This document shows positions 1 through 10,646 of a stretch of DNA of 35,306 bases, in pieces. Origin of the DNA: Entamoeba invadens IP1. Lineage: Eukaryota; Evosea; Mastigamoebida; Endamoebidae. The position numbers were made by a program, and so were the translations under genes. A model generated the notes under the pieces. The model was not told the DNA's origin, did no database searches, and saw nothing but the letters and a program-made list of their open reading frames with translations. The stretch lies in the NCBI RefSeq assembly GCF_000330505.1, contig NW_004443670.1, forward strand, positions 7,348 through 42,653, read 5' to 3'. How positions within the stretch are numbered: position 1 is the stretch's first letter; each line of letters begins with the position of its first letter.

Positions 1-115
1 TTTTTTCTTTATTTTTTCAAAAAAGCTAGACACCCTGGAACGACGGCTCTAGTATATTTTTATGGTAAATTGTTATAAATTATAGTAAAAAAGTGAATTT
101 TTTGTTGAAGTTGGG

Positions 116-265
116 ATGAACAAAGGTTCACTTTTTTGCTTGATCCTTTCAGAAACAAGTCACAGTTCAATGGAAAAGTCGGATCAAAAATTTATTGAGA
201 TGACCACAACCAATTACGATAATAAATTAATTATAAAATATAACAAAGACCAAACTGCATCATAA
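116..265 (+). pseudogene. Short coding-like relic, unknown
   Basis: A 49-codon open frame starts at an ATG and ends at TAA; the same frame is open for a few codons upstream. Its codon mix (charged and polar residues, few Lys/Asn/Ile/Phe runs) differs from the surrounding low-complexity AT-rich DNA, which suggests the tail of a former gene. No family is recognised. It could also be a chance open frame. Confidence 0.2.
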
Positions 266-556
266 AACATACTGGTTTGGAATATTCAAAATCAATTACA
301 TCATAAAATAACAAAGAAAAAATAATAACGCATAGACTTTGAGGTGTCTTGAAATTTCATTGTACAATTGATCTTAAAAACAATAACAAGGGAAATTAAA
401 TAGATTTTTTGTAAACTTTGAAAAATACAATAATTTAAAAATTGGGTTTTGCTATTTTTTATGATACAAAAAGATAAGACGAAAAGACACTTTTGTTTGT
501 TCCGACTTCGAAAAAAAAATCTTAGAGAACATAAGTATAAAATAAACAAAAAATAT

Positions 557-736
557 CTAAAATACATTTTCAAAAGTTTCAAAAATCGAAAAATCGAAAA
601 AAAATTCTCGAAAATGACTTAAACAGTCAATATAGTCGCGTTTGTATAAACTTTGATCACCACCAGGTTTTGTGGTTACTCGTTGAGTTTCAAGTCGTGC
701 CACTGTCAAATAAACAAGATATGAATTCGTTATTTG
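557..736 (-). pseudogene. Short coding-like relic, unknown
   Basis: About 59 codons are open between stops on the minus strand, with no ATG at the upstream end. The translation is balanced in composition, for example a stretch reading LETQRVTTKPGGDQSLYKRD, unlike random AT-rich DNA. It looks like an exon or fragment of a lost gene. The longer overlapping frame at 301-582 (-) is F/I/L/K-rich and looks spurious. Confidence 0.22.
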
Positions 737-739
737 TTA

Positions 740-1147
740 TTTTATTTTTTATCATTTTCAAACAAAAACAAAGGGCAAAATTGATTTGATATTATCATTT
801 TCATATAAATGTTATTGTATATGGTAATCAAATGCTTATTTTGCATTCACCGTTTATGCAATTTTAAATTATGCATTTTTGGGCAACAAACAAATAATTT
901 AAATTAAAAATAAAGGGATAATAGAAATTATAAACAAAAAACAAATAGCAAAAAACTTAACAAATAATAAAAAAATAATTTGAACTATATTATATAATAA
1001 AAAATATTATTTATAAAAATGGAAATTTAATAAATTATAGTTTTGTAATAATAAATTTACAATTTGATAGAATTATCAACAAACACCATTATAACACCAT
1101 TATCACCATAACACTCATGCATATACTTTACCAACGGTTGTTTATGA
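740..1147. other. AT-rich non-coding stretch with short CACCATTATAA repeats
   Basis: No gene is visible. At 1083-1115 there are short tandem copies of CACCATTATAA and of CACCATAACAC-like variants. The rest is homopolymer-rich A+T. Confidence 0.4.
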
Positions 1148-1183
1148 TGTGTTATAACGACATCACGATGTTGTTATAACACA
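1148..1183. repeat. Imperfect palindrome, 17-bp arms with 2-bp loop
   Basis: The left arm is 1148-1164 and the right arm 1167-1183. They are reverse complements with a single non-Watson-Crick position, which would be a G-U pair in RNA. The core word TGTGTTATAAC recurs inverted as GTTATAACACA. It lies about 165 bp beyond the 3' end of the piggyBac transposase, so it may be a subterminal part of that element, or a structured RNA or terminator. Function is unknown. Confidence 0.6.
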
Positions 1184-1347
1184 AGTTTTTAAAAACATAT
1201 CCATAAGTAAAAAAGAAAAAAAAATGGTATAATGACCCCTATTTTTATTTTATTTCACGATAATTTTTTTCGAGGTTCAATAAAAAAGCACGTATTGAAT
1301 GAAATAAACAGTTCCTACTTTATAAAAAACCAAACAAAATAGAAAAA

Positions 1348-2990
1348 TCATTTCATTTTCATTAAAGCACCAGAAAGATTGTTCAAAAAATCCACTCGTT
1401 TGCAAGGGTGGTAATTTGAGTACGTTTTATACGCGTTTAAGGCAGCTATATCAATCATATCATATAAAGCTTTGATGTTCCACCTGTTTGTTCGACGTCT
1501 ACACGTATAATACCTGGTCATCTGATCCACAGTGTCAACCCAACCCATTTTGTGGTTGTAATCAAGAAAAGGCTGGGGTTGTTGTATTGTCATTTTTTCT
1601 TTGCCAATAAACACATCCTGCTCGACGACTCCAATTTCATTCTTTTCGTGGCAGGTTGACAAGACCAATACCAGCTTCTTTTTCTCGTTGAAGTAAGAGA
1701 TGAGCTTACACTTTCCTTTCGAGAAAAAGATGGTGGTATCGGGAGTTCTCCCTTTGATGGTCTTTGCTTCGTCAGGAAGTTCTTTCCTATTGATCCTCAT
1801 GGTTCCCAAAAGTTGGCACCCACATGAAGCAAGGTAGTGTGACAACCTTAACGTACAAAAGAAGTTGTCACACACAACGGTAAACTTGTTACCACGGCAT
1901 AACATGGGTAGCACCATGTCCCTGACCACTCTAAAGCCCTGATTGTCCTCCTTACCACCACACTTACCACAGTACATTTGGAGGTTTAGAGCCATTCCTG
2001 TCTCACAGTCAGCACACATTTACAAGTTAGAAAACTATAAATAACTCAAATAAACAAATAATTAAATTATTAAATTTGATCATTCATGTCAAACCAATAA
2101 TAACTATCCGTCATTTTTGACTTCATAAATAAAACTCATTTGGTAAAAATAGAACAAACCCAAAACTTTATACCATAACGTCCAGGCTTAGACTTAATAA
2201 ACACCTTAGCCCACATATGCCCTTTATAAGAACACAAATGTTCGTCAACCGAAACACTATTACTAGGTTTGTAATAGGTTTGGTTGACAAGGTTAGAAAT
2301 AAACTTATCTAAAATCACTCTAATTTTAGAAAAGCTGTCGTGTGCATTTGGAGTTATTGCAGGGACGACTTTAACAACTCCACTACCAACGATTCCCCCA
2401 TTGATTCTGACATCTTTCCTGAGTTGCTCTTCAGAGAGATCTCTGAAATCTCGATCTGAATATTCCGCGCAGTTGAAATACTCTCCTTCTGGTCCGATGT
2501 CAGCTTCCTCTTTTTCTTCGACATCCCCATCATCTGAAGTGTCTGGTGCATCATCACAAACATCATCTGGCTGGCCCACATCGTAAGTTTCGATGTGTGA
2601 AGAAATGAATTTAAAATTGTCACGTGGCATGCTATTTCTATAAATAGATTTTCCGTGGTCGATTGACCAAAGCTCTTCCACGGGATTAATAACATCATGG
2701 TGAGCTCCCATGTAGAGAAGAATTCCTAGGTACCTCAGGATGCTCGTTTTAGAAAGTTTGTTATCATCAGTCTTATGTTCTTTGGCTATTTTTTTATTTG
2801 AAAACAATAAAAGGTTATTTGTTATCTCTTCACAAAAAAACAACCTAAAACACTCAACTTCAGTTAAATTACTTCCTTTGGGATCAAACGAGTAAGTCGG
2901 ATCAGGCGAAGCTTTAACGTGTCGTGAGCTTTTTGGTGCTTCTCCTTCTTTCTTCCATTTAAATGTGCCAACAATCTCGTCTTTATGCAT
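1348..2990 (-). pseudogene. piggyBac-type transposase, two exons, splice acceptor apparently lost
   Basis: This is a piggyBac-superfamily DDD transposase, which cuts and pastes at TTAA targets. Exon 1 (2990 to 2160) carries the acidic N-terminal region and the first catalytic Asp in SVDEHLCSYKGH (D249), followed by KPGRYGIKFW. Exon 2 (2019 to 1348) begins CADCETG, matching the ADSKTG-like stretch that normally follows, then has the second Asp in VVCDNFF and the third in MGWVDTVDQM. Without the intron the protein would be about 500 residues, close to family size, but without an obvious C-terminal Cys-rich finger. The intervening 140 bp looks like an intron whose acceptor ends in AA, so this copy is probably inactive unless that base is a sequencing error. 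I could not find convincing TTAA-flanked terminal repeats. Confidence 0.85.
2020..2159 (-). other. Candidate intron of the piggyBac transposase with AA instead of AG acceptor
   Basis: The intron opens with GTTTGTTC, which matches the Entamoeba 5' splice consensus GTTTGT, directly after the Trp codon of KFW. It closes with TTTTCTAACTTGTAA just before exon 2. That tail has a CTAAC branch-like word close to the end, but the last two bases are AA. One A-to-G change would give TAG, the usual Entamoeba acceptor, and would join the exons in frame. The only upstream TAG (11 bases before CTAAC ends) would leave an in-frame TAA before exon 2. Confidence 0.55.
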
Positions 2991-4609
2991 AAGGTTTATG
3001 TTTTTTAATTCGATAAAAATGTTTGCGATTGAAATTTATTGTTTTAATTTAACATATTATAATATTACATTGATTTACATTTATATAATAAATAATAATA
3101 TTACTATTAAAAACGATCAATAAAAAAATAATTATTAAATATTATTGTAAACTGTTTTTCAAAACTCTGTACTGGGATGACCCAATTTATTGGACTTATT
3201 ATTCCTAAATTATTTTTCCTTTGCTTAACCCTCATTTTTTGTTCAAATATTTACTCGTAAAAAACAAAATAACTAACCTGACTTTTTTTTATTTTACTTG
3301 ACAAATAAATCTTGCACCCAAAATTTACTTGAAAAATATAAAAAACAAACTTGGGATTAAATTTTTGATTACAATAACACAAATTTTGCCAATAAACGAA
3401 AACATAATTGTTTAATTCAATATCTGTGTGTACAGAATCGCCAAGTTGTGTTTCATATAAAAAAAGTTATGAAAGAGTAAAACCAGCATTTAATAAATCG
3501 TTTAAGACTTTACAATTGAAAAGTTTTTTTTTTATTTTTTAACTGTTTATTTGATTTTATACTGTAGTAATTAGCGACCTTGTTCTTTTAAATGTTTGTT
3601 TTATGTTATCAATGTCTTTTTTAATTGTTGAATTTAAATATATTAAAATAAGTTGAACGTAATTTTTTTCCTTGTTAGTTGGAAAAAATTTCAATTTTTG
3701 TTTTGGATGTTTTTTCGATTAAAAATAGTATTATGTATATATTGTTAAAACTTTATCTAAAAAACATTTTCAAAATGCAACATTTTGAAAAGCTTTAAAT
3801 TTGGCATTGTATCAAAAATATATAATTGAATTATTTTGAATGTTGTATATTTTGGATATACATGTTTTCAACGCAATGTCGTTTTGAATAAAAAACACGT
3901 TTAACAAATGAAAAACATCGGTTTTACAATTTCATATTTATTAATAGTTATCAATTTAATTTATTTTTTTGCCAAAATATATAAAAAGAAATAAAAATGA
4001 CAGATCATTGTTTCATATATTATAATTATTAAATGTTTGTTTCAATAGTTTTTTTTTAAAAACAAGAGTTTGGTTTATCATGTTAACAAATGTTTTTATT
4101 ACATTTAAATTTTATTACAATTAATAATTTGTAATAAAAGTTGAATAAATAGTTAATGATTTATATATCATTAAAAGTTTAAATTGAAACAAAAATATAA
4201 CTAAAATTTTATATAGATCTGTTTAAAAGTTATCTAATTCTTAATTTAATTTAACTCGTCAACATATAATAACCACAATTTTGGTGTAAATAGAATGCAA
4301 TTTTTTAAAGTAAACTAATATAAAACATTAAGATGGGGGGTTATTATATTTTAGACAATAATTTATTAATTTTTGAATGATTAAATTTAACCAAAACGTT
4401 AAAAGTAATATTGAGTATTTTTTAATCAACTATTATGCAAACATAAAACAAAATGTACAATATAATAAGACATTAAAAATTATTCATTTAAATATGTTCA
4501 TAAATCATTACAAAATATATAAATTCAATAAAAAAACTTTGTGAACATTAAATCAAGTAAAACATTTTGGGGTTTATGTAAATAATTACAAAATATTTTT
4601 AATAATTCA
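2991..4609. other. AT-rich intergenic region, no gene seen
   Basis: No coding-like frame or structured element was found. TTAACCCTC at 3225 resembles a piggyBac end in sequence, but it points away from the transposase. The remainder is low-complexity A+T up to the kinase promoter. Confidence 0.4.
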
Positions 4610-4618
4610 TATAAAAAA
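4610..4618 (+). promoter_or_regulatory. TATA-like box of the transmembrane kinase gene
   Basis: TATAAAAAA lies 24 bases before the kinase ATG. Entamoeba genes have very short 5' leaders with a TATA-like element near -30. In such AT-rich DNA this is weak evidence. Confidence 0.3.
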
Positions 4619-4641
4619 GTAAAAATCTTTAATTAATCAAA

Positions 4642-7600
4642 ATGATAAATTGGATATATTCGATGTTGTTTGTTGTATTTGTTGCTCACTCTCAGATGGT
4701 CTTAACCTATTGTGAAGTGAACAATGTGATTTATTTTGATGGTTTTATAACAGATGAATGCAACCAAGAAAATTTTGTGTTAACAACGAGCACAACAACT
4801 GAAAATGGAAACACCATTAATATTGATAATTTCAATTTTTTAGCAACATGTTGTTCCAGTACTACACTTACATTTTCTGATTTAAACCAATCTTCTAAAA
4901 AAAACAAACTTTTCACATTTGAAGAAATTCATCTATTATATTTCTTCATTCAAACGCGGTTCAATGATTCAAGAATTACACTTGAAAGAGGTGGTCGCCC
5001 CGATAATCTCTTTGTTTCAATGGGGTGTTTCAACAACGAAGAATATTGCAGAACACAAGTAAATGACGAACAACGCCCAACTATTTTTTTTAATAACCGT
5101 GGACTTCATTTGTTTTCTAATATTGACCAACGTTGGTGGTTATCATTTCATCGAGATTCGACGATGTTGTATTCACCATACTTGTTTATTGATGGTACAA
5201 CGTATCAAAATTCCACCTTTCAATTTTTTTCTGGTACAAACTTTGGAAATGTGGAATTTTCATATCTTCGGTATTTATTCAGTGGTAACGAATTTACACA
5301 AATACCAATAATACAATGGGAATTTTCATGGCACCAAGATTTGAAGGTGAAAGTTGTTTGCAAACGAACGATAAGTACTTCTGAAAATGCACTTAAAAGG
5401 TTCTTTATGATATCAACAAGTTATGATGAAAACTTGGTAAATGAAAATACTCTGTGTGGGTGTATACCAAATACAAATCACATTAAAGATGATGACACCA
5501 CCTTTAAAATTGGTGATTGTCGATTCAACTCTTCATACTTTGACTTGGACTTAACAAAACTTGCAAAAGATAACAACAATAACACTGAAATTGATATATT
5601 TATAAACAAGTGGTATACTCCTCTTGTTTCGAATTACCAGACTTATATATTTAAGTCTTCGTTAAATGTAATATATTTTGAAAGACTGGAGCTTCGACAG
5701 AACAAAAGTCTTGTATTTGAAATCAATTGTATTGTCAATAATTTAGTAATCACATCAACTGCAAATTACACGTTTAGCAAGTCTTTGACAATAAATAATA
5801 TCATTTTGAATAAAGAAAATTACTCAGACTTGATTCTATTTGAAATTCAGGGATCGTTAAATGACAACACAAATACACTGACCGTCTGTGGTCGTCGTGC
5901 TGTTATAAAAAATCACATAGATACAATTTGCATGTGTACATATGAATACAACAATTATATATATCCATATTCACCAAATGGTCCATCCTTTAATGATTGT
6001 GAAATTTCTAGTAGCACACCTTCACTTATTTTGGCAATCAATAACAATAATTACACAACAACGACATCAAAAACTTGGGAAAAAATCATATTAAATATGG
6101 ACAATGTGACACTCATATCAACAAGTCAAAATATAATATCAACAAGATATTGTGATATTAACTCGATAGTTATAGTGAATGGAGAATTTCATATTAGAAT
6201 TGTTAACATCTTTCAAAACGCCAAAATTGTTGTCAATAACGATGGTTATTTATACCTTTCCCAAATCTATTTTGATGATACTTTTAACAATATCAATCAA
6301 AATGGTATTGTTGAGATATTTGGAGATAATGGATTTTTTAATTTTGATAAGAATTATGGAATGACTCTGTCAACAAGTCAAAATCAAATCGAATGCTTTG
6401 AGTTTATTTCTTTTGAAAAAGAGAAAGACAGAAATTTGCAAATATTTACCATGTCGTTGTATTTAGGAAGAAAAATACTACGAATTTGCCCAAAAGAGTA
6501 TAATTATGACACCAGCTGCATATTAGAACATCAGGATATGAGTGTATATACATCATATAGAAACGTACTGCATTGTCCAATTACCATTTTAAATACAACC
6601 ATTTATATAGAGACAAATGAAGTGATCCAAAACATTAATTTTGATGGTACTTTCAATCAAAATGTTACAACACTGAAATTTACAAAGACCAAAGAGAGTA
6701 ATAGTTTTTTCAAAGATACAAACACTGCAAATGTCATTTATATTGCAAATGAATCAATTGATAACAGCAACATTTCAGTCTTTAACCAAAACATTAAACT
6801 TTTTATTGGTGAGAAATATGGTTTTAATTTGACATACAACATTACAACGCAAATTAATAATGTTGTGTCCAATAAAATGCATAATTGCACGGCGTTGTTT
6901 GTTGACAAAACAGAGAGTACATGCAAATACTGTAAGAATTCGTATTTGATCAATAATCAATGCAATAATTACGATGATAATTGCATATTATCAACAATAC
7001 AAACAAATGTTACAACGAAGGTGTGTGAGTGGTGTCCTGTAACTTTTTATTCTGATAAATACAAATGTGTTAAATGTTTACGTGGTTGTTTGCGGTGTGT
7101 AGGAAATGATTGCCTTTTATGTGATGCTGGATATTTGTTGGTTCAACAAAATGGAGTTGGTATTTGCGACTCGCCTGATAACACCATTTTAGCCAAACAC
7201 AATCTAATTTTGAAATGTGAGGAAGGGTATTACTCTAGATATGCAGAGTGTGTAAAATGCGACTCAAATTGTCTGGCATGTGTAGATGAAAGCATTTGTA
7301 CAATATGTAATAATAAATATATTTTACAAAACAAAAAGTGTGAATTACAATCAAATGCATTTTTAACAGACAACACCAACATAATTTTGTGTTTACAAGG
7401 GTTTTATTACAACTCTCATAATTTGCAATGTGAATCATGTAAAACCAAATTTGGAGAGTCGTGTGAAAGATGCACACAAACGAATTGTGAGAAGTGTGAA
7501 GATAGTGTTTATACCAAAAACAATTTGTGTGAAAAAGAGATAACGACTGGATGTTCTTTAAACGACAATGTATATTGCACAGCTTGTAACTCAACAAACA

Positions 7601-9762
7601 AATTTATCAACGAAAACGGACTTTGTGTATTATCCAACAATTGTGATATTTCAAACAAAAACGGGAAATGTGTGACATGTGAAAATACTTTTTTTATGTC
7701 TAAAGATTTGACATGCAAATCAAATGAATTTAAAGATATCCACTGTTCGCTTTTTAAATCTGAACAAGACCGTTGTATTCGTTGTGAAATTAATTATCAT
7801 CTCTCAAATTATACATGTGAAAAATGTACTTCAAATTGTGTTTACTGTGCGTCTCAAGATGTTTGTTTGATATGTTCCTCGTTGTATACTCTTCAAAACA
7901 ATAGTTGTGTAATCGTTTCCAATAACGAGACACACTGCAAGAAAGTGATTGAAGGCTCCTCAAAGTGTGCTATATGTGAGGATTCGTTTTTCAGAAATGA
8001 CAGAGGAGAGTGTGAAAAGTGTATTGACAACTGTCTGTTTTGCAACCAAAAGTCGACATGCATTACTTGCTATGAAAACACATTTTTACTCACAAATTCA
8101 ACACAATGTTTTCAATTCGATAAACTCGAAAATTGCGATGTTAAAAACAAATTTGGATGTCAAAAATGTGTTGACGGTTTTTATGTGTCCAACCAATTTT
8201 GTGATAGTTGTAAAACACTCACTACTTTTTGTGATAGATGTGACACATTGGGAGTATGCACATCTTGTTCGTCAAATCACATTTTATTGAACAATAAATG
8301 TTTATCAATGGAAGAAGTAAAACATTGTGTTGAAGTGAAAAGTTCAAAATGCACCAAATGCGATTTTTGGTATGAAACTGGTGAAACACAAACGTCGTGT
8401 GATAAGCATGCCGTGTGGTGGATAATACTAATTATCGTCATGTTTCTTGTGCTCATAATTATCATCTCCACTGTTCTAATATTATATATAGTGTTTTTAA
8501 TATTAGAAAACAGAAAGGTGTGTGACTTACAAAAGAAAACGTGTCTCTTCTCAATGAAGTCTTCAAACATTAATTTTGTGAAACTTCAGAATTCTTTTAT
8601 TTCAGTCAACAAAACTGAAATAATTTTTGAAAATGATGGTGATACCTTGATAGATGTTGATAGTGAAAATCGTGAGTTAATATGTGTTGGAAATACCTTA
8701 CATCATACTGTCAAAGTCCAATTCACGTTCAACACTTCATATGTGAAATATCAAATACGTGCAGAACCACAAGTTATTGCAATACCAGAAGGAAAGGCTG
8801 TTGAATTCGAAGTCTTTTTGATGCCACTGTGTTCTACCAACATTGACGATGAAATCACATTATTTGCTGTTGATATGAAGAAAGGAGAGAACTTCCAATT
8901 TCCATTGAAAATCCGTGCACTAACCAAAATGACAACACGACTAGATTTCGACGAGTTGATTGAAGAGAAGGTTATCGGTGAAGGATCGTTTGGAATTGTG
9001 TATAAAGGGATATACAGAGGAAATTGTGTTGCCATTAAAAAAAAGAAAGAAATAAAAAATGATGATGATGATGAATTTACAAAGGAGGTTAATATGTTAG
9101 ACAAATTCAGAAGTGACAATATCGTCCACTTCTATGGAGCTGTGTTTATACCAAATAAAGTGTGTATGGTCACTGAATTTGCATCATTTGGATCTCTGCA
9201 AGATTTGATGAAACACAAAACATCTGAAGAGGTCGATGTGAAACTTCGAATAAAATTTCTTTTTGATGCTGCAAAGGGTATTTTTTATCTTCATGAAAAC
9301 GGCGTTTTGCACAGAGACATCAAACCGGATAACATTTTGATATTTTCAATGGACTTTTGTGAAAAAGTAAACGCAAAACTAACTGATTTTGGGAGTGCCA
9401 GAAGTGTGAATTTATTAATGACTAATATGACGTTCACAAAAAATGTTGGAACACCAACTTATATGGCACCAGAAATATTAAACAAACAGAAGTACAAGAA
9501 AAGTGCAGACGTCTATTCATTTGGTGTGACTATGTACGAAATATTTGGGTGGTGTGAAGCATATCCAGTTAAACAGTTTAAATTTCCATGGAAGATTGTT
9601 GAGTATGTTGTATCTGGGGAAAGACTACCTTGTCTGGGCAACATGTTAAATTCACATTATTCTTTGATATGTGAGTGTTGGTGTCATAATAAAAATGAGA
9701 GACTTTCTATATCCAAAATAGAATACAGATTAAATTTGGAATTAAACAAACAAATAATTTGA
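4642..9762 (+). CDS. Receptor-like transmembrane protein kinase (Entamoeba TMK, CXXC-rich type)
   Basis: This 1,706-residue single-exon gene encodes a probable plasma-membrane receptor kinase. Residues 1-24 form a signal peptide (hydrophobic LFVVFVA core). Residues 25 to about 745 are an Asn-rich ectodomain with many N-glycosylation sequons. Residues about 749-1253 hold dozens of CXXC and CXC pairs, the furin-like repeats typical of Entamoeba B-family TMKs. A membrane segment at 1258-1289 begins VWWIILIIVMF. A roughly 150-residue cytoplasmic beta-rich linker precedes the kinase at about 1440-1700. Key kinase residues are intact: GEGSFG (1446-1451), Lys in VAIK (1466), HRDIKPDN (1557-1564), DFG (1582-1584) and APE (1609-1611). 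HRDIKPDN suggests Ser/Thr or tyrosine-kinase-like specificity. In Entamoeba this family is linked to sensing, phagocytosis and growth. The ligand is unknown. Confidence 0.95.
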   Translation: MINWIYSMLFVVFVAHSQMVLTYCEVNNVIYFDGFITDECNQENFVLTTSTTTENGNTINIDNFNFLATCCSSTTLTFSDLNQSSKKNKLFTFEEIHLLYFFIQTRFNDSRITLERGGRPDNLFVSMGCFNNEEYCRTQVNDEQRPTIFFNNRGLHLFSNIDQRWWLSFHRDSTMLYSPYLFIDGTTYQNSTFQFFSGTNFGNVEFSYLRYLFSGNEFTQIPIIQWEFSWHQDLKVKVVCKRTISTSENALKRFFMISTSYDENLVNENTLCGCIPNTNHIKDDDTTFKIGDCRFNSSYFDLDLTKLAKDNNNNTEIDIFINKWYTPLVSNYQTYIFKSSLNVIYFERLELRQNKSLVFEINCIVNNLVITSTANYTFSKSLTINNIILNKENYSDLILFEIQGSLNDNTNTLTVCGRRAVIKNHIDTICMCTYEYNNYIYPYSPNGPSFNDCEISSSTPSLILAINNNNYTTTTSKTWEKIILNMDNVTLISTSQNIISTRYCDINSIVIVNGEFHIRIVNIFQNAKIVVNNDGYLYLSQIYFDDTFNNINQNGIVEIFGDNGFFNFDKNYGMTLSTSQNQIECFEFISFEKEKDRNLQIFTMSLYLGRKILRICPKEYNYDTSCILEHQDMSVYTSYRNVLHCPITILNTTIYIETNEVIQNINFDGTFNQNVTTLKFTKTKESNSFFKDTNTANVIYIANESIDNSNISVFNQNIKLFIGEKYGFNLTYNITTQINNVVSNKMHNCTALFVDKTESTCKYCKNSYLINNQCNNYDDNCILSTIQTNVTTKVCEWCPVTFYSDKYKCVKCLRGCLRCVGNDCLLCDAGYLLVQQNGVGICDSPDNTILAKHNLILKCEEGYYSRYAECVKCDSNCLACVDESICTICNNKYILQNKKCELQSNAFLTDNTNIILCLQGFYYNSHNLQCESCKTKFGESCERCTQTNCEKCEDSVYTKNNLCEKEITTGCSLNDNVYCTACNSTNKFINENGLCVLSNNCDISNKNGKCVTCENTFFMSKDLTCKSNEFKDIHCSLFKSEQDRCIRCEINYHLSNYTCEKCTSNCVYCASQDVCLICSSLYTLQNNSCVIVSNNETHCKKVIEGSSKCAICEDSFFRNDRGECEKCIDNCLFCNQKSTCITCYENTFLLTNSTQCFQFDKLENCDVKNKFGCQKCVDGFYVSNQFCDSCKTLTTFCDRCDTLGVCTSCSSNHILLNNKCLSMEEVKHCVEVKSSKCTKCDFWYETGETQTSCDKHAVWWIILIIVMFLVLIIIISTVLILYIVFLILENRKVCDLQKKTCLFSMKSSNINFVKLQNSFISVNKTEIIFENDGDTLIDVDSENRELICVGNTLHHTVKVQFTFNTSYVKYQIRAEPQVIAIPEGKAVEFEVFLMPLCSTNIDDEITLFAVDMKKGENFQFPLKIRALTKMTTRLDFDELIEEKVIGEGSFGIVYKGIYRGNCVAIKKKKEIKNDDDDEFTKEVNMLDKFRSDNIVHFYGAVFIPNKVCMVTEFASFGSLQDLMKHKTSEEVDVKLRIKFLFDAAKGIFYLHENGVLHRDIKPDNILIFSMDFCEKVNAKLTDFGSARSVNLLMTNMTFTKNVGTPTYMAPEILNKQKYKKSADVYSFGVTMYEIFGWCEAYPVKQFKFPWKIVEYVVSGERLPCLGNMLNSHYSLICECWCHNKNERLSISKIEYRLNLELNKQII

Positions 9763-10040
9763 TTTGTGTGATTCTATTTTGGGGTTAACTTGAAGATTGG
9801 ATTTGAAAATAAAATGCAATAAAAATAAAAGATTATAATTCTGAGTGAAATGGGAATTTTGTAAGACACAAAAAAACAAATTAATAACTTTTGATTAATT
9901 TATTCTTTTTTTGTTTTTTTAATAATAACTATAAAAACTAACCATGAACATTTTATGCTTTAACGTAATAATATTTCAAATGTAAACACAATAAAAGTGT
10001 CTATTCGTAGGTTTTTAAACAAAGAATAAAACATATATTT

Positions 10041-10556
10041 ATGGGTTTATCGTGGAAATGTGTTGTATATTCTTTTCACTATTTTTATCAAAAATCAGTG
10101 TTAATAAAAGAAGGTGGTTATGTTGACTTTTCAATATGTTACTACCCACAGAAGTTTAGACAAGGAAGATGGTTTAAGTTTAACCTTTCACAGATGACTA
10201 AAGATTATCTTGCTATCACAATTAAGAAGTTGGACAGCACTGAGAATGCAGTTGATTTTTCTGTTGATGGAACAAATTCACAATATTACAATATCAATCC
10301 ACATTGTTATATCCGTTTCAATTTAAATAAAAATAAATATATATGAAAAGACTAGAAAGTTCCCGATTCAATTTGAGGTTTAGAAAATTTAAGAAGTCAA
10401 CATTATAACTTCTTTTTTGCTTCATTTTGTGGATTAACTAATAAGTTGACATTTTCTATTGAACTCAAAGAAGAACAAGGTTTGAAGGTTCTACCTGCAT
10501 TTGACCTGACTCAAGAAGTGTTAAAAGACCTTTCTGAGGACTTAACAATAGTGTAG
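10041..10556 (+). pseudogene. Decayed small gene running into the hAT-like end
   Basis: An ATG-started frame encodes 101 residues (MGLSWKCVVYSF...) to TGA at 10344. The same frame then meets two more stops and reopens at about 10380 for nearly 60 codons (GLENLRSQHYNFF... to LSEDLTIV), ending at a TAG that lies inside the repeat end starting at 10549. Composition of both halves is protein-like, with charged surfaces and a beta-rich pattern (YVDFSICYYPQKFRQGRWFK). No family is recognised. The reading is that an Entamoeba gene was hit by the element and then picked up stops. A short genuine 101-residue gene cannot be excluded. Confidence 0.4.
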
Positions 10557-10646
10557 TCGAAACCGATTCCGGAATCACCAGTATTATATTAAAAATTTAT
10601 TAATAAGCAAACTAAAAAAATAACAACTTTGTTTTAATATTAAAAT
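10549..10646 (+). repeat. Left hAT-like terminal repeat (98 bp, short form)
   Basis: This sequence is the reverse complement of the right end with 301 bp missing. It matches 19810-19895 (86 bp, no mismatch seen) joined to 20181-20208, the junction falling in the shared word GATTCCGGAATCGGTT. After 10646 the two ends diverge. Confidence 0.8.

Noticed and set aside
301..582. 93-residue minus-strand frame
   Set aside because: Composition is F/I/L/K low complexity and it overlaps a better frame; typical chance frame in AT-rich DNA.
2284..2586. Ser/Thr/Pro-rich plus-strand frame
   Set aside because: It is the antisense shadow of the acidic region of the piggyBac transposase.
3225..3240. TTAACCCTC as a piggyBac terminus
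   Set aside because: Orientation points away from the transposase and no inverted partner was found.
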